Positions 52,421 through 61,069 are shown, counted from the stretch's first letter. The stretch: DNA of 64,000 nt from Blautia faecicola (GCF_004123145.1 NZ_SDKC01000001.1:564001-628000), one strand, 5' to 3'. Made by a program: numbers and translations. Notes: generated by a model not told the origin, from the sequence alone.

Positions 52421-53875
52421 ATGGTAGAAGATACTATGTTTTCCGGGGAATCGAAAAATATTGAGTACAAGGTATCCTTACCTGATAAAAGTGAAAAGTA
52501 CATGAAGACAATCGTAGCTTTTGCCAATACACAAGGTGGCAAGCTGATTGTTGGAGTAGATGATAAAACACACCAGATTGTTGGTGTGGAAAATGATGTG
52601 TTGTTTCAGCTGATGGATGGAATTGCCAATGCAGTTTCTGATTCCTGTGTGCCACAGATCATTCCTGATATTGAGCCGCAGACGGTAAGCGGGAAAACAG
52701 TTATTGTTGTATCAGTAGAAGCAGGAAAGAATAGACCATATTATCTGAAATCAAAGGGAAAAGATAATGGTACTTACATCCGTGTAGCAGGTACATCAAG
52801 ACAGGCATTTCCAGAGAAGATAAAAGAGCTGGAAATGGAAGGTGCCAGAATCTCATGGGATGAACTTACCTGTGTGGGTTATCCTGTTTCAGAGGAAGCA
52901 ACAGAGAAACTTTGTCAGGATATCGAAAAGTTCCGGAAGAAAGCAGGAATGTCAGAACATTCTGTAAAGAAAGAGCAGCTGATAAACTGGAAAATCTTGA
53001 AGCAGAGCGAGGGACAGCTTCTGGCAACGAATGCCTATGCGTTGCTGACATCAGATTATTTTTCATTCTCCAAAACACAATGTGCGGTATTCAAGGGAAA
53101 AGATCGTGCAGTGTTTCTGGATAAGAGAGAATTTACAGGACCAATTTATACACAAATCGAAGAAGCAGTAGATTTTGTATTGAGAAATATTCGGCTTGGA
53201 GCAACAATTGATGGCTTGGTGCGAAAAGAGAAATATGAGCTACCGCCGGAAGCAATCAGGGAAATGATTATTAATGCGCATTGTCACCGTAACCTGTTGG
53301 ATGAATCTTGTATTCAGGTCGCAGTTTATGATGACAGACTGGAGGTGACTTCTCCGGGTGGATTATATAACGGATTAACTTATGAGGAAGTCATGAATGG
53401 TCATTCGAAGATCCGGAATAAAGGCATTGCCAATATATTCAGTCAGATGGGACTTGTAGAGGCATGGGGAAGCGGAATAAAAAGAATCCTTAATGCTGCA
53501 GAAGAGTATGGACTTCCGAAGCCGAAATTTCAGGAATTCGATAATATGTTTCGGGTAGAGCTGTTTCGTAATTCATTTCAGATGATAAATGAAAAAGAAA
53601 ACATCGGAGAAGCATCGGAGAAGCATCGGAGAAGCATCGGAGAAACATCGGAAGTAGCGTGGAGAACAGACCTCAACGATACACAGCAAAAGATTATAAA
53701 ATTGCTTTCAGAAGATCATCAATTATCAGCGGTTAAGTTAGCTGAAAAAATCGGTGTTGCCAGTCGAAATATAGAGAACAATATTAAGAAGTTAAAAGAA
53801 TATGGTATTCTTATAAGACATGGATCTCCAAAGAATGGTTACTGGGAGATTGTAGATAAAGATCTACAGGAGTGA
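52421..53875 (+). CDS. AlbA_2/Schlafen-like DNA-binding protein with ATPase fold and winged helix
   Basis: 484 residues. An AlbA_2 domain (about 10-130, with ESKNIEYKV, AFANTQGGKLIVGVDD and GTYIRVAGTSR) is followed by a GHKL-type ATP-binding region (about 270-385: EAIREMIINAHCHRNL, LEVTSPGGLYNGL, GIANIFSQMGLVEAWGSGIKR). A C-terminal winged helix (about 415-478) ends the protein. Family members are transcriptional regulators or defence-associated proteins. The linker between ATPase and winged helix is coded by an 11-bp tandem repeat, so slippage would cut off the winged helix. ATG 52421 has an AGGAG site. Confidence 0.82.
   Translation: MVEDTMFSGESKNIEYKVSLPDKSEKYMKTIVAFANTQGGKLIVGVDDKTHQIVGVENDVLFQLMDGIANAVSDSCVPQIIPDIEPQTVSGKTVIVVSVEAGKNRPYYLKSKGKDNGTYIRVAGTSRQAFPEKIKELEMEGARISWDELTCVGYPVSEEATEKLCQDIEKFRKKAGMSEHSVKKEQLINWKILKQSEGQLLATNAYALLTSDYFSFSKTQCAVFKGKDRAVFLDKREFTGPIYTQIEEAVDFVLRNIRLGATIDGLVRKEKYELPPEAIREMIINAHCHRNLLDESCIQVAVYDDRLEVTSPGGLYNGLTYEEVMNGHSKIRNKGIANIFSQMGLVEAWGSGIKRILNAAEEYGLPKPKFQEFDNMFRVELFRNSFQMINEKENIGEASEKHRRSIGETSEVAWRTDLNDTQQKIIKLLSEDHQLSAVKLAEKIGVASRNIENNIKKLKEYGILIRHGSPKNGYWEIVDKDLQE
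53602..53651 (+). repeat. 11-bp tandem repeat inside the AlbA_2 reading frame
   Basis: The unit CATCGGAGAAG occurs about 4.5 times (53602-53612, 53613-53623, 53624-53634, 53635-53645 with one change, 53646-53651). Because 11 is not a multiple of 3, gain or loss of one unit shifts the frame. The present number keeps the gene open. Confidence 0.85.
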
Positions 53876-53883
53876 GAAGTAAA

Positions 53884-53982
53884 TTAGTCCAAGATAGCTC
53901 AAGATTAGTCCAAGAGAATATATAGATAAATAACAAAAATAGATTGACATTTTGTAGTAATCAGTAGTAAACTGCACTTGTG
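53884..53982 (+). promoter_or_regulatory. Repeats and promoter upstream of the ribbon-helix-helix gene
   Basis: ATTAGTCCAAGA occurs twice (about 53885 and 53904). TTGACA (53943-53948) begins a promoter with a weak -10, and GTAGTAA is directly repeated (about 53955 and 53965) across it, as expected for autoregulation by a ribbon-helix-helix protein. Confidence 0.4.
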
Positions 53983-53999
53983 GAAGGGAAGTGATATGT

Positions 54000-54179
54000 T
54001 TGGCTAGAAAAACACCAAAAGATGGCAAAGAAGAAAACATACGAGTACGGGTGACTCCAGAACAAAAACAGAGACTTGTTGAGTATGCAGAAAGACACTA
54101 TCAGAGCATGAGTGGTGTTGTATGTCAGGCATTGGATCTCCTGTACGCAAGAGAAGAACAACAAAATAACAAAGAGTAG
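54000..54179 (+). CDS. Small ribbon-helix-helix DNA-binding protein
   Basis: About 59 residues. ENIRVRVTPEQKQRLVEYAE forms the strand and first helix of a ribbon-helix-helix; HYQSMSGVVCQALDLLYARE forms the second helix. TTG 54000 is preferred over GTG 53991 because GGAAGGG lies at the right distance only for the TTG. It resembles MobC-type N-terminal domains or small antitoxin-like regulators. Last gene before the right arm repeats of element B. Confidence 0.6.
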   Translation: MARKTPKDGKEENIRVRVTPEQKQRLVEYAERHYQSMSGVVCQALDLLYAREEQQNNKE

Positions 54180-54181
54180 AA

Positions 54182-54390
54182 TGGAGTTATTTTGGAGTTT
54201 ATTCCATCATAAGCGGTGCGAAAAGCACAAAATCAGAACGCATGTTCGAAACATAAGCTTCTAATAACAGCCTTTGCGTGTCATGAAACGCAGTCCGCAA
54301 AGGAGTTTGAATAACAGATTAAAATGCCGAAAGCCTGTATTTATGCGGGTTTCCGGCATTTGTTTTATCAAATGGCTCTGGTTTGGCTCT
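54182..54390 (+). other. Joint attachment site: right end of element B, core, left end of element C
   Basis: Right arm repeats TGGAGTT at 54182-54188 and 54193-54199 stand 103 bp before the core GAGTTTGAATA (54303-54313). To its right GTATTTATGCGGGTT (54337-54351) starts exactly 23 bp after the core, and left arm repeats TGGCTCT follow at 54373-54379 and 54384-54390. All arm pairs have an 11-bp period. CCTTTGCG/CGCAAAGG (54271-54303) forms an inverted repeat touching the core. ATGCCG...CGGCAT makes a hairpin around the motif. Confidence 0.78.
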
Positions 54391-54458
54391 ATTTGTGGGG
54401 AGAGTAATGGAGTTATCAGTTTTGAAAAGGTAAATAAAAAAGGAAGAAGGTACAAGCT

Positions 54459-55055
54459 ATGTTGCCAACAAGAGAAGAAGCACTGAAGTTAATTCGTGAT
54501 GGGTTATTATTTAATCCGGGACCTTGGGGAAAACATTGTTTAACAGCAGCACACTGTGCAGAAAAAATAGCAAGTGCATGTGGTGATATGGATGTTGAGA
54601 AAGCATATATATTAGGTTTACTACATGATATAGGAAGAAAATTTGGTGTAAGACATCTTGGACATGTTTATGATGGATACGTATATATGAAATCATTGGG
54701 ATATGATGAAGTAGCAAAGATATGTTTAACCCATTCTTTTAATAATCATACGATAGATGAATACATCGGAAAATTTGATGTTACAGATGAAGAATTGACA
54801 ATTATAAAAACTGAATTAGCAAAGACCATATATGATGAATATGACCGGTTAATTCAATTGTGCGATTGTTTGGCAGGAGCGGAAGGAGTTCTTGATATAG
54901 AAAATAGGATGAATGACGTAAAGAAAAGGTATGGCTTTTATCCGCAGGACAAGTGGAATTCCAATATGAATTTGAAGCGATATTTTGAGGGGAAAATGAA
55001 TAAAGACATTTACCTTATATGTGAGAAAGATACATTTGCACCAGGAGATTTATGA
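54459..55055 (+). CDS. HD-domain phosphohydrolase
   Basis: 198 residues with the HD superfamily metal ligands: H32 (TAAHCAEKIA), H56-D57 in GLLHDIGR, His in LTHSFNNH near 92, and an Asp near 130 in the LIQLCDCLAGAEG helix. Family members hydrolyse nucleotides or cyclic nucleotides. First gene of element C and followed by NUDIX and GNAT genes in the same direction; a cluster of small metabolic or defence enzymes. No strong ribosome binding site motif beyond AAGAAGGTA. Confidence 0.75.
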   Translation: MLPTREEALKLIRDGLLFNPGPWGKHCLTAAHCAEKIASACGDMDVEKAYILGLLHDIGRKFGVRHLGHVYDGYVYMKSLGYDEVAKICLTHSFNNHTIDEYIGKFDVTDEELTIIKTELAKTIYDEYDRLIQLCDCLAGAEGVLDIENRMNDVKKRYGFYPQDKWNSNMNLKRYFEGKMNKDIYLICEKDTFAPGDL

Positions 55056-55108
55056 TCTTATAAATATATTTTTACTACAAGTTTTATGAACAGGTTGGAG
55101 GTGGTTAA

Positions 55109-55591
55109 GTGGATATTTTATTTAAAAATGATGATTTTGTATTTTCATACAGAGTTGGCGGTATATTGAAACATAATGGTAAAATCTTGTTACAGCGTCC
55201 GAAGAATGATGATTATGCCATTATTGGCGGACATGTTGCGGCTATGGAGACAAGTATGGAAACTCTTAAACGGGAATTTGAAGAAGAGCTTCATGCTAAG
55301 ATAGAGGTAGATAATTTGTTAGCAATCGGAGAAATTTATTTTCCATGGGGAAAAAGACCCTGTCATCAGATATGCTTATATTATAATGTACATCTGATGG
55401 ATGATAATATTCCATTAGATGGTGTGTTTCATGGATATGATGAGCTGGATAATGAAAGAATTGATTTGGATTTCTGTTGGGTTTCACTAGAAGATTTAAA
55501 GAAGGGTACTAAGGTATATCCTTTAGAGTTGATACCATATATCCTTGAGTCAGGGAAAGAAATTGTACACTTTGTTTCAAAGCAGATTTGA
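55109..55591 (+). CDS. NUDIX hydrolase
   Basis: 160 residues starting at GTG 55109 (GGAGGTGG site). The NUDIX box is complete: G41, E47, R55-E56-F57-x-E59-E60 in GHVAAMETSMETLKREFEEE. It cleaves nucleoside diphosphates linked to another group; the substrate is unknown. 53 bp after the HD gene. Confidence 0.85.
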   Translation: MDILFKNDDFVFSYRVGGILKHNGKILLQRPKNDDYAIIGGHVAAMETSMETLKREFEEELHAKIEVDNLLAIGEIYFPWGKRPCHQICLYYNVHLMDDNIPLDGVFHGYDELDNERIDLDFCWVSLEDLKKGTKVYPLELIPYILESGKEIVHFVSKQI

Positions 55592-55602
55592 GGAGATAGT
55601 CA

Positions 55603-56097
55603 ATGATAGAAAATATGAAGGTAAGGAGATTTAAGGAAGAGGATGCCCAAGAGGTCAGAAATCTTATTGTCAGGAATTTCTTAGAGGTTAACAGTAAAGA
55701 TTATGGCATATCAGCAATGGAGAAACTTGCAAAGGCTTACAATACGGAAAAGGTTCTGAATGTGGCAAGTTATGCGCATATGTATGTCTTTGAATTTGAT
55801 GGAAAAATAATTGGAACAGGTTCTATCTCAAGTTTTTGGGGAAGTGAAACAGAAAGTATACTTTTGTCCATTTTTGTCCTCCCAGAATTTCATGGAAAGG
55901 GTGTTGGAAGAAAAATCATAAATACATTAGAAACGGATGAATTTTATGTAAGAGCAAGCAGAATTGAGATACCGGCATCCATTACAGCAACGGAGTTTTA
56001 TAGAAAATTTGGATATGATTACAAAAATGGTGTTAAGGAATTGGATAATGAGCATCATTACAAATTGGAAAAGTTTAAGGAGGCAGGGTTGAAATAA
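55603..56097 (+). CDS. GNAT-family N-acetyltransferase
   Basis: 164 residues. Acetyl-CoA binding motif A is visible as LSIFVLPEFHGKGVGRKIIN (about 87-106), motif B near EIPASITATEFYRKFGY. Starts 11 bp after the NUDIX stop behind GAGGAG. The acceptor substrate cannot be told. Confidence 0.85.
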   Translation: MIENMKVRRFKEEDAQEVRNLIVRNFLEVNSKDYGISAMEKLAKAYNTEKVLNVASYAHMYVFEFDGKIIGTGSISSFWGSETESILLSIFVLPEFHGKGVGRKIINTLETDEFYVRASRIEIPASITATEFYRKFGYDYKNGVKELDNEHHYKLEKFKEAGLK

Positions 56098-56185
56098 CAA
56101 CAGATAATCAATTATTTTTATTTATCCTTGCAGAAGCATTAGTTCTTATATTAGGATACTATCTAAGAAAAGTACCCATGACAGG

Positions 56186-56220
56186 GCGTTAAGCGTCCGG
56201 GGGACGCTTGTTTAGCGCCG
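56186..56220 (+). promoter_or_regulatory. Strong hairpin upstream of the holin-like toxin
   Basis: GGCGTTAAGCGTCC and GGACGCTTGTTTAGCGCC form a stem-loop 30 bp before the toxin gene. Structured leaders that hide the ribosome binding site are common in type I toxin messages. A 31-codon hydrophobic frame (about 56098-56191) precedes it, with no standard start codon. Confidence 0.45.
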
Positions 56221-56248
56221 ACCGAAACGGAGTGTAGACGTGGCGCCG

Positions 56249-56365
56249 ATGACGGCTTATGAGATCATTTCGATTTTCATTGGGATATTCGCTCTGCTGA
56301 TGTCCTTTGGCAGCTTAGTTATTGCGTTGCTTGCCTTTCTCGACAAGAGAAACAAGCGAAAATAA
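56249..56365 (+). CDS. Putative type I holin-like toxin, 38 residues
   Basis: ATG 56249 to TAA 56365 encodes MTAYEIISIFIGIFALLMSF followed by GSLVIALLAFLDKRNKRK: one long membrane helix and a Lys/Arg tail, the pattern of the putative holin-like toxins of Firmicutes. No standard ribosome binding site is free, fitting regulation at translation. A perfect terminator follows, and the gene-free region beyond (56400-56710) has room for an antisense RNA. Confidence 0.7.
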   Translation: MTAYEIISIFIGIFALLMSFGSLVIALLAFLDKRNKRK

Positions 56366-56369
56366 AAAT

Positions 56370-56396
56370 GCCTACTCTGTCGCAACCAGAGTAGGC
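56370..56396. terminator. Terminator shared by toxin message and possible antisense RNA
   Basis: GCCTACTCTG (56370-56379) and CAGAGTAGGC (56387-56396), a perfect 10-bp stem directly after the toxin stop. Confidence 0.7.
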
Positions 56397-56720
56397 GTCA
56401 CTATTTAGAGAAACAAGCTAGCTTGGGAAACTCCACCTTTTGGAGTGGGGCTCCTAAGAGGCATCTGTTACAGCAGGTGACTTTCTTTATGTTTAATATA
56501 TCACAATAATCGGATGCTTTCAACTTCCTTTATTAGGAAATCGAATGGATACTGCTGTATAAAAAAACAAATGGTTTTGTGTACAATTTTCATGCAGCCA
56601 TTTGGGTTAAAAATAGCGTGGAAATCAGCCGTTTGTCATGAAAAAACTGTGTACGAAAAGAATTTACCTTTTCTTATACAGTATCGTTTTATTTCCTAAT
56701 ATATATTTCACTATATCACA

Positions 56721-57261
56721 GGGCACACCCTATTATCCTGTAAAAGGCAAAAATGATTATCCTATCAGCAACAGAGAGTAATACCGCAGCGTAGCTCTGT
56801 TGCTGTTCTTTTTTGTCATTTCTGCCCCGGTCACACAGGATTCTGACTCAGATAAAATGAGGCGTAAATAAGCAACGTGATATCGGAAAAAGCTGTAAAA
56901 ATCCACGTTGAATTTTACAGCTTTCTGTATAGAATAGAAGTAGACGAAACATCACTGCGTGAGTTTGCTGCGAAACTACAAGGGCATGGGTAACACTGCG
57001 AAACGTTGATATTTCCTGATGTTGCAGGGTGTGTGGGATGCTTTGGATGATGCTGCGAAAGTGACATTGCGATAGTGCTGCTGTGTAAGATGATACTGTT
57101 ATATGGGACGCAATAGAAGTTGGGTTGTCAGGATTACCACTGCGGAATGTGCTGTGGAATTGCGCTGTAGTGCCGGAGGGTTTTGCTGTGTAGCTTTGCT
57201 GTGGGATGTGAGGATAGTGAGGATACTGGATTTTGTCCTTTGAGGATAATGTGGTGTGCCC
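56721..57261 (+). repeat. Non-coding MITE-like repeat, copy 2 (541 bp)
   Basis: Starts GGGCACACCCTATTATCC, ends GGATAATGTGGTGTGCCC. Aligns with copy 1 (49332-49890) over its whole length in the same orientation, with scattered substitutions and one 18-bp unit fewer. It carries the same terminator, the same hairpin-promoter (56889-56935) and the same flanks ATATCACA and CGGAACA. Confidence 0.8.
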
Positions 57262-57498
57262 CGGAACAAAAATGGAGCTCGGAAATCCAGCATTTATGCG
57301 GGTTTCCGGGCTCTTACTATGTCTGTTGAGTACAATTTATTTTTGAACAAAAAAATAGAACGCCGTCGCAACGCCGCCCTTACAAAAACGTAATACGTTT
57401 TTATGATTCTGATATTATTATATGTAGATAGATCCAAAAAGTCAACAGATTTTGAAAAAAAGTATTGACAAATTATTCTAACTATGATTTGAAAATTT
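57262..57498. other. Gene-free stretch with an isolated left-end-type hairpin
   Basis: GCATTTATGCGGGTT (57290-57304) inside a GGAAATCC...GGGTTTCC hairpin matches the motif found 23 bp inside the left ends at 29398 and 54303, but no GAGTTTGAATA core precedes it; the repeat element ends there instead. ACGCCG is repeated with an 11-bp period at 57360 and 57371. Probably a relic of another element end. Confidence 0.45.
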
Positions 57499-57914
57499 TT
57501 AAAAGAGAAAGTCAATAACCTTGCAAGCAAATTCGTAATTGCTTTTAATCAATTCATTTTTTAGAAAAAAACCTCCTTTTTGGAGCATTCGGTTGAAGAA
57601 CAAATCTTCTAATTCCAGTGTTCTATGATGTTTCACCTTATCTGATACTATTAAATTGTAAGTATAAAGCAAAGCTATGAATTCAAGCATTGGACGACAA
57701 GAGAGTTTCTTCTGCCGTTGAGTGGTATTGATAGAAGCTATTTTTGCAATAGCCTGGCTAATTTCTGCAGGCGGACGAGAAGTTCCATGTGCCAAATCTG
57801 CTAATATACAATTATTATGTGCGGCTCCGTTTCTTAAACTCTTGACAAGGTTTATAACAGGGAAAGATATTTTGCTATATGATCTTGTAGAGTAGTAAAA
57901 TTCGTAGAATTTTA

Positions 57915-59415
57915 GAGCCTGTGAAAAAAATTCTGTAAATTAAACAATATAAAGGTCTTCTATGATAAAATATTAAAATCATAGGAGGCCTTTTATTATG
58001 GCAAACAGAAAAAAAGAAGTTTACAAACCAAAACCAATGACTGAAGGAAAGAGAAATCTGATTCAGGGATTGCTCCAAGAGTATGATATCCAGTCTGCTG
58101 ACGATATCCAGGAGGCATTAAAGGATCTTCTGTCCGGAACAATCCAAGATATGCTTGAAACAGAAATGGATAATCATCTTGGCTATGATCGTTATGAAAG
58201 ATCCGGCGAGCCTAACTATCGCAATGGAACCAAGCCTAAGACCGTTCGAAGCAAATATGGTGAATTTGAGGTTAATGTTCCTCAGGATCGCCAGAGTTCC
58301 TTTGAGCCGCAGGTGCTTCCAAAACGCCAGAAAGACATCTCTTCCATCGATGACAAGATCATTTCGATGTATGCAAAAGGAATGACCACACGACAGATTT
58401 CAGAAACGATAGAGGATATTTATGGTTTTGAAGTCAGTGAAGGAATGGTATCCGATATCACAGATAAGCTTCTTCCCAGAATAGAAGAATGGCAAACTCG
58501 CCCATTGTCAGCGGTATATCCAATCGTTTTTATTGATGCTGTACATTTTTCTGTGCGTGACGATGGTGTGATCAGAAAGCTTGCTGCATATGTCGTCCTT
58601 GGAATTAACGAAGACGGAATGAAAGAAGTATTAAGCATTGTTGTAGGTGAAAATGAAAGCAGCAAGTATTGGCTGTCAGTGCTGAATAGTCTGAAAAATC
58701 GAGGCGTTCAGGACATTCTTATTCTCTGCTCTGATGGACTGACAGGAATCAAGGATGCAATCTCCGCCGCATTTCCTGAAACGGAACAACAGCGCTGCAT
58801 AGTGCATATGGTGAGAAATACACTCAAATACGTTGCAAACAAGGATATGAAGTCTTTTGCTAAAGACTTAAAAACAATCTATACAGCTGCCGATGAAAAA
58901 GCTGCCAGAAAACAGTTAAAGACCGTTACCGAAAAATGGTCGGGACAATATCCGAGTGCCATGAACCGCTGGCATGATAACTGGGACGCAATCTCCCCGA
59001 TTTTTAAATTTTCCAAAGAGGTTCGTACTGCGTTTTATACTACAAATGCCATTGAATCGTTGAATTCATGCTATCGCAGGCTAAACAAGCAGAGAAGCGT
59101 ATTTCCGAGCTCACAGGCACTGGTGAAAGCACTATACCTGGGGACTTTTGAAATAGCCAAAAAATGGACAATGCCAATCCGTAATTGGGGCAAAGTCCGT
59201 GGTGAACTCGAAGTCATGTACCCGGACAGAATGCAGATATAGCAATAAAAGCCGGAATATCAAGAGTAAATATACGCCCAGAATTCTCTGGGCGCTCTTG
59301 ACATACCAGCTTATTTTTGCTATTAAATAAACAACGGCTTAACACAGAAATCTGCTGTTAAGCCGCATCAATTATCATAGAAGCTCTGAATTTACAGAAA
59401 AAATTTCACACCGTC
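57915..59415 (+). mobile_element. IS256-family insertion sequence, 1501 bp, with 8-bp target duplication
   Basis: Ends: left GAGCCTGTGAAA (57915-57926), right end on the minus strand GACGGTGTGAAA, both continuing to TTCTGTAAATT. The target duplication GAATTTTA is present at 57907-57914 and 59416-59423. Hairpins after the transposase gene (CGCCCAGA/TCTGGGCG near 59274; CGGCTTAACA/TGTTAAGCCG near 59335) may stop transcription out of the element. Target length and ends agree with the family. Confidence 0.92.
57998..59242 (+). CDS. IS256-family transposase
   Basis: 414 residues, full length. DDE residues: Asp in VFIDAVHFSV (near 178), Asp in CSDGLTGI (near 245) and Glu in TNAIESLN (near 352), with the C/H motif QQRCIVHMVRNTLKYV between. 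ATG 57998 follows ATAGGAGG. It looks intact, so the element may still move. Confidence 0.95.
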   Translation: MANRKKEVYKPKPMTEGKRNLIQGLLQEYDIQSADDIQEALKDLLSGTIQDMLETEMDNHLGYDRYERSGEPNYRNGTKPKTVRSKYGEFEVNVPQDRQSSFEPQVLPKRQKDISSIDDKIISMYAKGMTTRQISETIEDIYGFEVSEGMVSDITDKLLPRIEEWQTRPLSAVYPIVFIDAVHFSVRDDGVIRKLAAYVVLGINEDGMKEVLSIVVGENESSKYWLSVLNSLKNRGVQDILILCSDGLTGIKDAISAAFPETEQQRCIVHMVRNTLKYVANKDMKSFAKDLKTIYTAADEKAARKQLKTVTEKWSGQYPSAMNRWHDNWDAISPIFKFSKEVRTAFYTTNAIESLNSCYRRLNKQRSVFPSSQALVKALYLGTFEIAKKWTMPIRNWGKVRGELEVMYPDRMQI

Positions 59416-60007
59416 GAATTTTATAAAATCGCCAAATGTAAGTATTTCTAAAAGAACCCAAGCTGGACAGTCATCATATAAGGTGATTTTGTTTTCTTTT
59501 TTCCCTTTTTGAGGGTTATATATTCGTTGGACTGTAAAGTACTTATGAATCAAATCACTTGTAAAAGGAGAAGCGCTGGTAGCTTCCAATTTGCCAATGA
59601 TGTAGCTGTTGTGACTTAGAAATGTATTTACAATATCATAGCCATCGGTTGTAGAATCGGTTTCTATATCTTTTAACATTCGCACTTTGAGATCGTGTTC
59701 AATATCTAAACACATTTTTGATACTAAAAAACGAAAGTGCATATCGATGGTTGATAGCTCTTGCAAATAGGAAAAGTCAAGATCTATGTATTTCCCAATA
59801 TTTAAACCGTTATTATATTTTTGATAATTTTTCCGATATGCAGCGGTGCGTAAGTAATTGTTTTTATCAGTAAGATACTCAGCAGCCTTTTCTTCAGTGA
59901 TGTATTTAAAAGTGATGCCCTTACTTTTCATTTTAGTAATTAGCTGCGGAGCAGTTTGTTTTGGCTTATCTATTTTATTTGACATATATGCTCCTTATAA
60001 CAAGTTT

Positions 60008-60658
60008 TCACTTCAAAGAATTAGGATTTACTTTTACTTTAACGCCATTAGATGTATCAAGTAATATCTGGCTTTTCTGCAATTCCAATTCTACTTGTTC
60101 TTTCGTTTCTGCAATTTCATCAATAGCTGCTTGAGTAGCCTCGTTTGGATTTTCTCCGGCAGACTTTAAAGCACTATGGTAGATGAAATTCATTTTTTCC
60201 CATTTTAACAGGTCATTCAACACTTTGTAGCTCTTAATATTTAGCAGAATATCCTGCAAGGATAATGTGTGTGCTTTTCCTCTGGTGGTATATCCAAATT
60301 TCAGATAAGAGGAAAGGATAGGATTGAATTGGATAGAGACTGTTTCTTCTTTCAATAGATTATCTTCTCCCCGTTCACCACTGATCTGTAGGATGCCGGA
60401 ATTACAAAGCACCATAAGTACGCCCATGAGGTCACCGACTGTTTTCAGACGGAGCCCGGCAGTGTCACTGCCGTTCAGTGCGTTATAACTAACACCGAGA
60501 GCTGCTGCGATCTTCTCTAATTGAGGAGGTTGTGGCTGCATTTTGTTTGTTTCATATTTTCGAATGGAAACAGGATGGATACCAGTTAATTCAGCCAATT
60601 TATCCTGTGTGATACCGATTTGTTTTCTGCAATACTTAATCTTTTCGCCTATGGTCAT
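60008..60658 (-). CDS. XRE-family repressor of element C
   Basis: 216 residues from ATG 60658 (AAAGGTGA site). XRE helix-turn-helix at about 3-60 (ITQDKLAELTGIHPVSIRKYE), then a helical C-terminal domain. It is divergent from the excisionase-like gene at 60818, the same arrangement as repressor and xis in element A, but here no integrase follows. Confidence 0.75.
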   Translation of the reverse strand: MTIGEKIKYCRKQIGITQDKLAELTGIHPVSIRKYETNKMQPQPPQLEKIAAALGVSYNALNGSDTAGLRLKTVGDLMGVLMVLCNSGILQISGERGEDNLLKEETVSIQFNPILSSYLKFGYTTRGKAHTLSLQDILLNIKSYKVLNDLLKWEKMNFIYHSALKSAGENPNEATQAAIDEIAETKEQVELELQKSQILLDTSNGVKVKVNPNSLK

Positions 60659-60817
60659 TTTTATCACCTTTTCTGTATCGAGATAGCTACATTATACCAT
60701 GATTAAAAAATTTTTCTATAGACATTTTAAAATACTTGGCAATAGCGATGCCGCTACATATAATGAAAATATAAAAAAGTAGAGAAAAAGCTACGATTGA
60801 AAAGGGGGGAAAGAAAT

Positions 60818-61069
60818 ATGATAGGAGAAAACAAAATTTATATTACCGCAAGTGAACTCGCTGAGATGTTGGGCGTTTCTGTTGGACATGCTTATAAGAT
60901 TATTCGTAAGCTGAATCAGGAACTGGCTGAACAGGGTTTCCTGGTCATTGCAGGCAAAGTTCCCAGATGTTATATCGGCAGTACCTTTGTTTATGTGGCT
61001 CGGGAGGTATGCGTATATTCCGTTTGGGATTTTATTTATTATTACAAAGTACTGGGCGTTAAAGGTTGA
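60818..61069 (+). CDS. Excisionase-like protein with a diverged C-terminus
   Basis: 83 residues from ATG 60818 (GGGGGGAAAG upstream). The helix-turn-helix TASELAEMLGVSVGHAYKII and wing LVIAGKVP match the excisionase at 30359. After residue 50 the sequence changes to an unrelated hydrophobic tail (VCVYSVWDFIYYYKVLGVKG), which looks like a deletion junction. The integrase gene that should follow is absent. Confidence 0.6.
   Translation: MIGENKIYITASELAEMLGVSVGHAYKIIRKLNQELAEQGFLVIAGKVPRCYIGSTFVYVAREVCVYSVWDFIYYYKVLGVKG

Larger units (their letters stand above)
57499..59985 (-). pseudogene. Abi_2-family abortive infection gene split by an IS256-family element
   Basis: The N-terminal part (59985 down to 59416; ITKMKSKGITFKYITEEKAA ... 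PAWVLLEILTFGDFIKF) and the C-terminal part (57906 down to 57499; YEFYYSTRSYSKISFPVINL, then SLRNGAAHNNCILADLAHG) join in frame when the insertion and one copy of its 8-bp target duplication are removed, giving about 325 residues. RNGAAH fits the RNxxAH motif of HEPN-like Abi proteins. The intact gene would act against phages; as it stands it is disrupted. Confidence 0.82.

Noticed and set aside
53991-53999. GTG 53991 as start of the ribbon-helix-helix gene
   Set aside because: Only 2 bases behind the ribosome binding site; TTG 54000 has a proper distance.
56098-56191. A 31-codon hydrophobic frame (TTDNQLFLFILAEALVLILG...) behind AAGGAGG
   Set aside because: It looks like a small membrane peptide but has no ATG, GTG or TTG at a usable distance; only mentioned with the toxin locus.
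57466-57495. TTGACA at about 57466 as a promoter
   Set aside because: No -10 element at 16-18 bp; it lies in AT-rich relic DNA.
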